Assembly: GCF_024323335.1 (NCBI RefSeq)
Contig: NC_066579.1
Location: forward strand, 253,449,575-253,513,574
DNA: 64,000 nt
Direction: 5' to 3'
Source: Lathyrus oleraceus
Taxonomy: Eukaryota; Streptophyta; Magnoliopsida; Fabales; Fabaceae
The notes beneath the pieces are model-generated. The model was not told the DNA's origin. It saw only the letters and a program-made list of their open reading frames with translations, and did not search any database. Shown here piece after piece: positions 38,434 to 48,831 of the stretch. A program made the translations under genes and the position numbers. Within the stretch, counting starts at the first letter, position 1. Every line of letters starts with the position of its first letter.

Positions 38434-39147
38434 ATGCTCTAAGAAAGAGAGAGTCAAGCCTAATTTAGTTAACTTTACGTTGAATGATAGCTTTTATTAT
38501 TTTTTTCCTTTATGCTTGCTCTTTTCTTTGGTATACATTTGCTTATTTTCTTTCTTTGTTGAATTCATTTATTTATTATATGTTTGTCATCTTGTTTATC
38601 TATGGGACTTGGAATGATATCATGAGTAAAGCTCTACACCATAGCTTTGGAAAAATAAGAGAGAACACATCAGTTTAGAATTGGAAGTTGTGTAGTGTTA
38701 GTCCCAAAGGGCCACTCTTTGCGTGCCTATCATGAAGACTCCCCCTAAAGTAGACCTTTTCGTAAATCTCGTTATAAGACAGCTAGCTTGTCGCATCACG
38801 TTGAACCAGATTCTGCTATGGTGGTTACATAATGTTAGTCTCCAAGGGCCACTCATTGCGCGCCTAACATGAAAACCCCGCCCATAATAGACCTTTTCAT
38901 CACTATTGTCATAAAGCGTCAAGCTTGTTGCATGACATGATACGCTTAGAGTCCATGACTTTGTCAACCTTATCCAAAACTCTAGAATTTATCTTTTGAG
39001 TGGTTTATGGGTGAAACGAATAGAACTATCCACTAGAGGGAGTCCACCTGAATAGGTTATTCTGGAAATACTCATGTTATCCCGGATCTTGACTATACTT
39101 GAATAACATTTTCTTTGCATACTAAAAGAAAAAAATTACATGGCATC
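38434..39147 (+). repeat. Tat-C leader with a twofold repeat
   Basis: No coding sequence. It contains two diverged copies of a unit of about 135 bp (38697-38830 and 38833-38960), each starting GTTAGTC..AAGGGCCACTC and containing TAGACCTTTTC. The leader is cut at 39148 by the Ogre-D LTR. The last bases, GCATC, could be its target duplication or be shared by chance with the end of the Ogre PPT. Confidence 0.6.
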
Positions 39148-40912
39148 TGTAAGACCCCAATTTTGACCCCAAGATCCCTCATGCTATCTCATCATTTGCA
39201 TTGGCTTTGGGATCACACCTTGGCATCCTCCTTACCCCTTATTCACTGGGTTTGTATTGGGAGAGATCATCAAGCACATTTGATTATATTATACTTTATT
39301 TTTTCTTTGTTTACTAACAAAAATACCAAAAATATGTCTATGTATAGCTTTGTTTCTTTTGTAGGTAGTGTGTGTGTCCACCTATGCCTCATTAAGCTCA
39401 CAACTAGGGTTTGGGACCCTCATTGCAAAGAGATCAAGTTATCAATGGTCCATATTGGTTCAAAACATCATATATGGATCCCCGTGTTCTTAATTTGTCA
39501 GTTTGATCAAGAATTCATCAAGAGTTTGAAGTTTATTTTCCTTGAAAGCCTTAATTCATCTAGGTATCTTTTATGATTTCCTCTGCAATTGTCTTCAAGA
39601 ATTCAACAAATATATCAAAGGATACTTAATTTTACAACATCTTATGCATATATGATCCTCCATGATCCCCAAATATCAAAATAACTTCAAGTTTGCAAGT
39701 TGGTTCAAAGAGGTTGACTAGAGAAAGTCAACTAGTCAAAACTAGGGTTCCCTACACCCTATATCTTACAATTTTTGTCATATGAAAATTATTCCAAGAT
39801 AAACGTTACTCTTTATGAAATTCCTACCAACTTTCATGTTGACACCAAAAGCTATTTTTGCTTGGAAAGTATGTTTTAATGGTGAAACATTATAGGTCCT
39901 TTTGTATGTGCCCTAGTTAGGAGGTCAACATTCAAAGGACAATAACTTGCTCAATTTTTATGATATGAAGGCCATACAAGTTTCATGATCAGTTTCAAGA
40001 TGTTTTCTCCAACTTTGATTCTTTCACAAATTTCAAATTCAACTTGCAAGGTCATGTGCCAAGAGGAAAAATTATAGGTCATTTTGGGCCATTACCATTG
40101 AACAAGCAATTTTCCTCAACTTCTAAAATGATTAACTCCATCATGCAAGATCCAAATGGTGTCAAATATGTGGCCAAATTGAAGAGGAATGAAATATCTA
40201 CAACTTTTATGAAGAAACCTTTTCCATTTCAAGCTCATAGAAAAAGTTATTTAAGGTGGAAGAAGTGGTCATTGGACTTGGGACTTGGAAATTTTTCAAT
40301 CATGTTTGATTTCTCAAACTTCCACCTTAAAATGCATCATGATCCAAGCTCCAAATGAAAAAGTGTTCAACATAAAAGGTGTTCCCCTTGGTGTCCCATT
40401 TCCAAAAAGTCTAGGATCACTTCATTTCAACAAGATTTGACGGACTTGCGCATGGTTCCTTTGATGGGTTTGTTTTGCCAAGTCTCGAATTCAAGTGATC
40501 ATTTCTCTTTGCATGCTTACATGTGACGATTTCAGTATCCATTATGCATGATTTATAGTGGTATTACATCATGGTTTGGGCCCAAATCAATGCCCATGCT
40601 TCCATGCACCAATGTTTCTATTTTTGGCCAAAATTTCAAAGGGTGCAAAACTGAATTCCATAGCCTATATATACCATTGCATTACCTCAAGATCGGTACA
40701 CACAGATTGCCCAAGCCTTTCCAGATCATTTCTGAACCCTACACCATAGAATACCTTGAGGATTTCTTTGAAATCGAGTTTAAATTTCACCTTTTGTCTT
40801 TACATTCAAATTCCAAGGATTCATTGCATTTTTCATCTCAATTGGTCACTGCAAGCAAGAGGAGGAAGAACCAAGTGAATTTAGATCAAGATCAAACCAA
40901 ATTGGAGCTACC
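39148..40912 (+). repeat. Ogre-D LTR, first part
   Basis: Begins TGTAAGACCCCAATTTTGA, the Ogre LTR start also seen in Ogre-B. A TATA-like TATATATA lies at 40666-40673. It is interrupted after 40912 by Tat-E, and its last five bases, CTACC (40908-40912), are the Tat-E target duplication. Whether this is a solo LTR, a 5' LTR or a 3' LTR cannot be decided because its other end is outside the window. Confidence 0.72.
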
Positions 40913-41023
40913 TGTAACACCCCAAAATTTGCCCCCCTCATTCATGCATTCCTTTAGCATTTCATATTGCATTTCATCATGTCAATCAGAATTAGATCCA
41001 AGAAACTTTTTTAAAAAAAATAA

Positions 41024-41056
<33 letters not shown>

Positions 41057-41149
41057 AATAAAAATAATAAAAAAATAAATAAAATATAATAGAAAAAACT
41101 TGGACTTGGACCTCTCTCATTTGAGCCCACAAAGCCATGAAAATCAGGT

Positions 41150-41160
41150 TATAAAAGAGG
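41150..41160 (+). promoter_or_regulatory. TATA box of the Tat-E 5' LTR
   Basis: TATAAAAGAGG, an excellent match to plant TATA boxes. It is repeated at 56612-56620 in the 3' LTR. Transcription would start about 30 bp downstream. Confidence 0.7.
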
Positions 41161-42483
41161 GAGATCAGACAGAAAAAGGAAGAGAAGCAAAATACTCCGA
41201 GGTTTCCTTGAAACAAAACCCTGGACAAAACCTGGAGAGGAACCTGACAGAGAACTCAGAGCAACCCCCATCTCACGCAAACCCTAACATTTCAACCGGT
41301 CTCTCCCATCAGGTTTGCCTCATTCCCATAATTTTATGCTCTTAATTTGGATCATCTGAATGTGTTTGTATGATGGATGAATTTCATTATGTTTTTGCCC
41401 ACGGGTTTAATTATGCATGAATGGGTGAAACATATGCCTTGAATGTTTAATCACATGATTTCTGAAATGTATGCCACAGGGTTTGAGGTTTCTGAAACCA
41501 TACTGTTATCCATGAAAAAAAATGCTTATCGTGTTTCACTAACCCTTTTGTTGAGTTTTTGTGAGGGCTCACAGACTCTTGCAGAGATGGTTTGCGTGGT
41601 TTTCCCACTTTATTTATGGGATACCCCCTGGAGGTTCATTCTGATTACCTGTACTGACTCACCTTTCTTTGATAGCATTAGCTTGGGAGATCCCTGGGTT
41701 TCTTACTCCTTTAATTGTTGTTACTTCGGATCTTTATCCGTGTGGTAATTTTACCTCTTTTCCGCATTTTATCGCTTTCTTAGGTGGAAGACCTCGATAG
41801 GAGGCATTTGTTTTCTTTTGTTTATTTACTTCTGAGCCCCTTGTTGGCACATTTACTTTATACATGTTTGTTTTGTATGTGTTCGTATCCCTGCAGGTAG
41901 CGCGGTTCCTTCGTCAAGAACTGCCTTTTTGCCCTTGAGCATCCCAAACCCTAAAACCCTAAGCAACACGTTAACTCCTTCTACTACAGGCGAGTAATTC
42001 TCCAAAGGTCGAGCATCCGGTAGATTGCGTAGTGACGTCGTTCGTCCAAAACCCAATCCATAACCCCGTAGTTAGCCGAACTACGTTTTGCTCTGATTCT
42101 CAAGCCAAATGAGATACGTAGGCATAAGACGCGATGTCTTAGCGAGCACAATTACCCAACCCATAGGTCAGCCGAGCTACGAAGACTCTGATTCTCATAT
42201 TCAGATGAGATACGTATGCAGTGGATGCGACATCCGTGCGAGTCATTTCCCTTTGACCCTTTTTTTTAGTAAATAGTACATTAGATAAACCCACACCCTT
42301 TAGACAAGAACTACAAAAGTGGATCCCGTAGAGTACTACGGATGCGTAGGGGTGCTAATACCTTCCCTTCGCATAACCGACTCCCAAACCCAAGATTTGG
42401 TTGCGAGACCCCGTCTTGTCCTTTCCTTTTTCAGGTTTACTTCGAGCGTTTCCTTTCCCTCCTTTGGGATGAATAACGCACGG

Positions 42484-42497
42484 TGGCGACTCTTCTG
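42484..42497 (+). promoter_or_regulatory. PBS look-alike in the U5 of Tat-E
   Basis: TGGCGACTCTTCTG matches the PBS in 13 of 14 positions and lies 70 nt upstream of the true PBS, inside the LTR. Because it is inside the LTR it cannot itself define the LTR end. Confidence 0.55.
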
Positions 42498-42553
42498 TCA
42501 TTTTCTTTCGCCGGTTGTTTTTTCGCGCACTGTATTTTTCAGGTTGCTACAGC

Positions 42554-42571
42554 TGGCGACTCTGCTGGGGA
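42554..42571 (+). promoter_or_regulatory. Tat-E primer-binding site
   Basis: TGGCGACTCTGCTGGGGA follows the LTR end CTACA by two bases. It corresponds to the Ogre/Tat PBS attributed to a tRNA-Arg primer. Confidence 0.88.
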
Positions 42572-43593
42572 CTGAAAGAAGTTGACCTCTTGCTGGTCCA
42601 TCTTCCCTAAGCGAGTCCCTCCTAGCTTGTGTGATTTCTTGTTTATTGGGTGTTCATGCTTTTGTACCTTTATTTGCTTACCTGCTTGCATGCATCTGTT
42701 GTATCTGTTGGATCTGTTTGTTTGTTTGTTGGGATGAGGTGTTCTATGAGAGATAAGCCCATTACCCAGGCTTGAGTGTACACACAGGTTTTAGAGTGGA
42801 TAATCATGAGATTTGCGTGGCGTGTTGCTACGTTAAGTCGTTCGTGAAGAACCACACCCAGACGAGGTTTCTTTTGGATATATTATGTCTTACGGGTGTT
42901 CCGTAATGGTAGGATGTTCCTATAGAAATCGTCGACTCTGGTGACCATTTCCCAAGAACTCTGTCGAGGCCTCTCCTCCGAGGCGTGATTATGTTAGCTC
43001 TGGTGGGCGCATTCTCGCTGCTCAATCCGAGGATCCCGAGACTGGGAACTTGCTATTAGGATGTCCTGTTGAGGGGAGTCAATGGAGGTCTTTTGTCCCG
43101 TAATAATACCAAACCTTCAGTGGTAAACGTATTATTCGCGACTGAAGGGCTGAAGCTGACGAACTTCTGTTCTTAGAACCTACCAGTGAGGGGCGGGCTA
43201 AATTCAGGAAACCTTAACCTCCAACCAACCCGGTTTTCTGGAGCAGAGTTTTGGTCTTGTATTATATTCCTCAGTGAATTTCTCTCCAGGCAGTGCAACC
43301 TGACAGATGTTCAAGCGGATCCATCAATTCTGATTGACATGCCTTTGCATTGCATAACATCATCTGCATATTTGCATCCAACATCTCATGCTTATTCATT
43401 TGTAGGATATTCCCTTTCAAAACGGGGGTGCCTTAAAACTAAACAAGCAGTGCATCGCATACCATGCATATTAACCCTTGTCTGTTTTGCAGGTGTCACC
43501 GCAGTGTCTAATGTTTGTTCCCTGTATCATGCAGTTATTGGTCCCAAGCGAGTCCACAAGTACCCGACAAAGGAAAATCGTTCACAGCTAGCG
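42572..43593 (+). other. Tat-E 5' leader
   Basis: About 1 kb between the PBS and the gag start. The frame upstream of 43594 happens to be open from 43186 but shows no domain. No repeats stand out. Confidence 0.55.
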
Positions 43594-44876
43594 ATGGACC
43601 AAGTACAGAAAGAGCTGGCTGATATGCGTGAAAGGATGGATCAGTTCATGACATTGATGACTGGTATGGCAGAAGGCCAGGAAAAGCTGAGGGAATTGAT
43701 TGAGCAACCGAGGCCCGATCCAGAGGTGGAGATACCAAATGCTGAGGGAAACCCTGGTAACCCTGGGAACGCTGATAACCCTGTGAGCACTGGTAACGCG
43801 GGTAACGCAAATGCTGATGGAAACCCGGGTAATGTTGGCAACACAGGGAATGTTGGAAATGGTATTGGCGGAAGGTACAATGTGAATCAAGGAATTCGGA
43901 TTAACGGGCGCCCCGTTACTGAAGATTATCAGTATGATCAATTTTCTTTGCACGATGAGGCCCTCGAGACCACTTGCTGTATGGATGAGCTTGCTGAGAA
44001 GTTCAAATCTTTGGAGTCTGAAAATTCCTTAGGCTTTGATGTCACAAATCTTGGTCTGGTTCAGGGAGTAAGGATTCCTCACAAGTTCAAACCCCTACTT
44101 TTGAGAAATACAACGGGGCTTCTTGCCCACACACTCATCACCAATCTTATCTAGGAAGGTTGGGAGCTCACACGGAAGATGAAAAGCTGTGGATGTACTA
44201 TTTTGAAGACAGTCTAACTGGAGCTTCTCATGAATGGTATTCTCATTTGTCTCATACTACCATCAAAAGCTGGAAAGACTTGGCAGAGGCTTTTGTCAAG
44301 CAATATCAATACAACTTGGACATGGCTCTAAATCGGACCTTGTTGCAAGGTATGTCTCAGACTGCCAAGGAAACCTTTAGAGAATATGCTTAGCGTTGGA
44401 GACAGATTGCTGCATCCGTCCAACCCCCTATGTCTGAAAGGGAGATTGTGGACATGTTCATGAACACTCTTCAAGGCAATTATATTGAGAGATTGGTTGC
44501 TTGCCCGTCAATCAGCTTTGCAGAGATAGTAATTGCTGGAGAAAGAATCGAGAGTCTGTTGAAGATGGGCCGAATTCAAGACAATAGTGCTTCCAACTCA
44601 TCAGGTCCCAAGAGACTGTTTGCTGGTAACGGTCAGCGAAGAAAAGAAGGCGAGGCAAGCGTTGTGTATGCCGGCAGAGGCAGGGGTAGAGGACGCCCTA
44701 ATTATTATCAAGATCAAGTGGCCGCAGTCACTATTCCAACACCTGTTCCTCAACCGCAATATCATCCGCAACAACAACCCAGGTACAACAATCAACAACA
44801 AGGAGGTAATCCGGGTCAGCAGAGACACTATCAACAACGTCCAAGGTAGACGGACCGGGTCATCGAGCCAATCCCA
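43594..44876 (+). pseudogene. Tat-E gag (three lesions)
   Basis: The start at the ATG of 43594 is chosen because the protein begins there with a coiled-coil region (MDQVQKELADMRERMDQF) as in Ogre-A gag; the open frame upstream is leader. A glycine-asparagine repeat region (GNPGN, GNAGN units) covers about residues 50-95. The capsid-like retrotrans_gag domain follows (KLWMYYFEDSLTGASHEW, KSWKDLAEAF, FREYA, RWRQIA). The tail is basic and glutamine-rich with an RGRGR stretch. Lesions are a one-base loss near 44090, TAG at 44391-44393 and TAG at 44847-44849. Downstream the frame runs on into protease. Confidence 0.82.
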
Positions 44877-47024
44877 ATGCCTTATTCAGTATTACTTCCC
44901 AAGCTGATTGACATGAATCTGGTTACGTTGAGAACTCTGGCCCTACCAATCGATCCCAATAATTTGCCTAGAGGTTATGATGTCAACGCCAGACGTGCTT
45001 TTCACTCCAACGCACCTGGCCATACTACAGATAATTGCAAGGCTCTCCAGTTAAAGGTACAAGATTTGAGAGATGCCCAGGCTATAAATTTTGCTCCGGT
45101 GCCTAATGTTATCCAGAACCCAATGCCGGCTCACGGCGGGCAGAGGATTAATGTTGTTGATAGTGGGGAAACTTTGAATTTGGTTTCTGATGTGACTAAG
45201 GTGAAGACTTCGCTATCGGTGGTTAAAGACCAACTTCTGAAAGGACAGATTTTCCCGGGCTGTGGGGAAGAATGCAGAAATTGTCAAGCTGCCGAAAACG
45301 GATGTGACAGTTTGAGAAGGGGTATTCAGCAACTGATAGATGAAGGTTGTCTTCAGTTCGATCAGGCCCGTCCAGTGAAGAACGATGTATCGACGGTGAC
45401 GTTTTATTTCACTCCTGAAGAAATATATGTTCCCGAGAGACTCGCTCCGACAACAATATATTTCCCAGAAAGTACAGAACCAGCAGCGGTGAACATCGAA
45501 AGTTCAGCACCAGTTGCAATTTACTCTGACAGCCCTCAACCGACTTTGGTTGGTCCGATCACCATCACAATACCAGGACCCGTTCCGTATGAGAAAGACA
45601 GTGCTATCCCGTGGCACTATGGGGCTGATATCTACTGCCAGGGGCAGAGAGTTAACGAAGAAGACATTGACATTGGTAGCTCCGTTGTAGACAATGTTGG
45701 AGGGGTTGGTGGCTTCACTCGCAGTGGACGCCTATTTGCACCATCAACATTACGCGCGAATACTGAAACCGAGGCAGCTGCCAAGGCTAAAGGGAAACAG
45801 ATGGCCGCCGAAGAGGTTACTACTGAGGAAGATCCTCCTAAGACCGCATTCGAGAAGGAAGTGGATGAGTTTATGAGGATTATCAAGAAAAGTGACTACA
45901 AGGTAGTCGACCAGCTAAATCAGACACCCTCAAAGATCTCCATTCTCTCACTATTGCTGTGCTCTGAGGCGCACAGAGCAGCCTTGTTGAAAGTACTGAA
46001 TATGGCCTATGTTCCACCGGAGATAACTGTTAACCAGCTGGAGTCGGTAGTTTCCAATGTAAACGCTAGCCGGGGGCTAGGTTTCACCGATAATGACCTG
46101 ACATCTGAGGGCAGGAATCACAACAAAGCCTTGCATATCACAATGGAGTGCAAAGGGGTGATGCTTTCCCATGTTTTGGTTGATACAGGCTCTTCTCTGA
46201 ATGTTCTTCCAAACAAAGCCTTAATGAAGTTGGATTGCGATGACACCATCCTGAGGCCAAGTAACTTAGTTGTGAGGGCTTTTGATGGCTCTAAGAGAGC
46301 AGTCTTTGGCGAAGTTGAGTTGCCAGTTAAGATTGGACCGCAGGTGTTCGAGAGCACCTTTTATGTTATGGATATCCAGCCTGCCTACAGCTGTCTGCTA
46401 GGTCGGTCTTGGATTCATATTGCCGGTTTTGTTACTTCTACCCTCCACCAGAAGCTCAAATATGAACTAGAAGGTCAGGTCGTCACTGTCTGTGGTGAAG
46501 AGGATATTTTTGTTAGCCACCTGTCTGCATTTAAGTATGTAGAGATGGACGGCGAGATGCACGAGATGCTGTGTCAGGGCTTCGAAGCCATAAACATCAA
46601 TGAGGTCGCGCCCGAAGCTGTCTTTTCACCTGAGTTTGAGAAGGTCGGGACTTCTATCTCTTCATACAAGCAAGCTGTCGAAGTGGTTAAAGCTGGTAAT
46701 GCCCAAGGCTGGGGCAAATTTGTGGAGCCAGTCATCAAAGAAGACAAGTTTGGATTGGGGTATGCTCCGGGATCTCAGAAGAATGAAACCGGTACTCTCT
46801 CCAGCGGGGGTTTGGTTTCTCCCCACATCGTCAATGCTGCAGATGAAGACAAGGCTGACAGCGACTGTGACTTAGATAGCTGGATTCGCCCGTGTGTCCC
46901 AGGAGAAAAGCTCGACAATTGGTCGTCTGAAAAAACCGTCCGGGTTACTCTACTGAAGGAGTATTTTTTATTGTTTTCCTTTATTACATGCATAATAAAG
47001 TCTTACACTTTGCCCAAGGTGTAA
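44877..47024 (+). pseudogene. Tat-E gag C-terminus, linker and aspartic protease
   Basis: An uninterrupted frame of 715 codons in the same frame as the end of gag. It begins with the PMPYSVLLPKLI block and a zinc-knuckle-like RRAFHSNAPGHTTDNC in which the first Cys is replaced. A long proline-rich linker follows. The protease domain spans about residues 390-580, with the active site HVLVDTGSSLNVLP, then GEVELPVKIGP and SCLLGRSWIH. The end is acidic and stops in the region where the intron should begin. As a single open frame it looks the least decayed piece of the Tat elements, but it is cut from its start by the TAG at 44847. Confidence 0.82.
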
Positions 47025-47245
47025 CGGCTCATTTGTAGGGCCATCCATTTAGTTACATTTCGCAATTATTTTTATCATCAATAAAGGACGGCTTTTGCAA
47101 ACAATTTTGTGTTCTCTTTCTTTCAGTTTTTTTTTTTTTACAAAAAAAAAATGGCAGTGTTTCTTTTTTCGTTTTTTCTTTCTTTCCAAAAAAAAAATCT
47201 CTCATTCTAAGGTAAAGCATGATCCTCCATCATGCAGAGCGGACC
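47018..47245 (+). other. Probable Tat-E intron between protease and RT
   Basis: A donor-like CCCAAG|GTGTAAC lies at 47017-47018 and an acceptor-like CATCATGCAG near 47236-47245, followed by coding sequence of the pre-RT linker. The segment is rich in T runs. The position matches the Ogre intron and the minus-strand intron of Ogre-A. Confidence 0.5.
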
Positions 47246-48350
47246 ACCCGGATCTCACTACTAACGACACTGTTATGGCCAAGTATGACTTCGACAATTC
47301 TATCTATTAAGCCGAAGAAGGGGTTGAGGAAGATTGTGAATTGCCTGAAGGGTTAGCCAGATTGTTGAAACAGGAGGACCGAGCTATTACACCTTATCAG
47401 GAGGTGATTGAGACCGTCAACATCGGTACCGCAGACGACAAGAAAGAGATCAAGATCGGGGCAAGTCTACAGGCCGAGAGGAAAGACCGTTGATCATGTA
47501 CTTGACTGTGTTAGAAAGGTCAATGGGTTGTGTGCTCGGTCAGCATGACGAGTCAGGTCGAAAAGAGCATGCAATATACTACCTTAGCAAAAGTTTACCG
47601 ACTGTGAACAAAGATACTCATTGCTCGAGAAAACTTGCCGCGCTTTGGCATGGGCTGCTCGCCGACTAAGACAGTATATGTTGACTCACACGACTCTATT
47701 GATATCAAAGATGGATCAATTCAAGTATATTTTTGAAAAGCCAGCGTTTACCGGAAGGGTTGCTAGGTGGCAAATGATGCTGACAAAGTATGACATCCAA
47801 TACCCTTCATAAAAAGCCATCAAAGGAAGTGTCTTATCAGATTATCTTGTAGAGCAACCGATTGATGATTATCAACCTATGAGGTTTGGCTTTCCTGATG
47901 AGGACATCATGTTTCTCAAATCGAAAGATTGAGAGGAACCACTCCCGGAGGAGGGGCCTGACCCTGAATCCAAATGGGTTATGATGTTTGATGGGGCGGT
48001 CCACGTCAATGGTCGCGGAGTTGGTGTAGTGTTGATCACACCGGAAGGGGGTTCATATGCCATTTGGTGCTAGAATAACTTTTTCCATGCACCAACAATG
48101 AAGCCGAATACGAAGCTTGTATCCTAAGACTTGAGGAAGCCGTCAATATACAAATTAAAACCCTGGATGTATACGGGGATTCAGCTTTGGCCATCAATCA
48201 AACCAACGGGAAATGGTATACACCTCAGCCTCATCTGGCTCCTTACAGAGACTACACGAGAAGATTGTTGACTTTCTTTTGAAGAAAACCAATTTGCTGA
48301 TGCTTTGTTTACCTTGTCTTCGATGATTAAGGTGCTATGCTGGAACTACG
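47246..48350 (+). pseudogene. Tat-E RT linker and RNase H remnant, RT core deleted
   Basis: The acidic linker before RT is readable to about 47470 (CELPEGLARLL, EIKIGASL). The sequence then jumps to the end of the RT thumb and connection (SMGCVLGQHDESGRKEHAIYY, RLRQYMLTHTTLLIS, FKYIFEKPAFTGRVARWQ). The RT fingers and palm with YxDD, about 900 bp in Ogre-A, are missing. RNase H is recognisable from WVMMFDGAV but has several stops and shifts (47810, 47930, 48075 and later). It ends near 48350 where a second deletion begins. Confidence 0.8.
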
Positions 48351-48632
48351 TACCCAGAATTGACGTATCTCGGTCAGAGACGAATGAAGAAAGCATTTGG
48401 TCAGAAAGTGCACCCTCGGGGGTATCAAGTCGGTGAATTGGTACTCAAAAGATTTCTTCCTCCCAACACAGATCACAGGGGCAAATGGGCACCGAATTAT
48501 GAGGGTCCGTACGTGGTTAAAAGGATTTTCTATGGCGGAGCTTTGATGCTAACAACCATGGATGGCGAAGGATTCCCGTCCCCTATTAACTCAGACGCAG
48601 TTAAAAAAAAATATATACTTCGCATAAAATAG
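48351..48632 (+). pseudogene. Tat-E integrase C-terminal fragment
   Basis: Only the post-core region remains: GQRRMKKAFGQKVHPRGYQVGELVLKRF in part, then GKWAPNYEGPYVVKRIF and the terminal SDAVKKKY block, ending at a stop at 48632. The zinc domain and the D,D,E core are deleted between RNase H and this piece. The same C-terminal block closes both Ogre integrases. Confidence 0.85.
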
Positions 48633-48637
48633 ACCCG

Positions 48638-48831
48638 CTGGACGATAAAAAGAACAGTCCAGGCAAAAAAAAGGGCATCCCGACGAACCAAAAAAAAAAG
48701 AATAAAGAGGTTCGAGCAAAAATTAGGGATATAAAAAAAGAGTACACCCGGTGAGTCGAAAAACCCAAAAGGGTGGCTCAGGCAAAAATGGGTATCCCGG
48801 TGGATTGAAAACCCGAAAAGGGGGCGATCCA
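48638..48831 (+). other. Array of four tandem hairpins after Tat-E integrase
   Basis: Four stem-loops start six bases after the integrase stop. Arms: CTGGAC 48638-48643 with GTCCAG 48657-48662; CGAACC 48684-48689 with GGTTCG 48709-48714; TGAG 48752-48755 with CTCA 48777-48780; TGGAT 48801-48805 with ATCCA 48827-48831. The last two contain an inner CCC..GGG stem with an A-rich loop. A conserved linker (AGGCAAAAA or GAGCAAAAATTAGGG) follows each unit. The third and fourth units align with the two main hairpins of Ogre-A and Ogre-B. Confidence 0.7.

Larger units (their letters stand above)
40913..42551 (+). repeat. Tat-E 5' LTR
   Basis: 1639 bp, from TGTAACACCCC to GTTGCTACA. A TATA box TATAAAAGAGG lies at 41150-41160, so U3 is only about 240 bp. 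An AAT/AAAT microsatellite is at 41020-41090. The last 250 bp hold the U5 block (GGGGTGCTAATACC near 42350) and the PBS look-alike at 42484. Confidence 0.9.

Noticed and set aside
38434..39147. Tat-C leader as the 3' end of an element whose 3' LTR is Ogre-D
   Set aside because: The bases before 39148 end in GGCATC like the Ogre-B PPT, but no GGGG tract is present and the upstream sequence follows a PBS; the LTRs at 17975 and 39148 are not homologous.
40992..41090. A hydrophobic plus or minus ORF over the AAT repeats
   Set aside because: It is a microsatellite translated in frame (runs of Ile or Tyr), not a membrane protein.
42484..42497. U5 PBS-like word as the real Tat-E PBS
   Set aside because: The LTR continues 54 bp beyond it to the CTACA terminus, and the downstream word at 42554 matches better and sits at the LTR edge.
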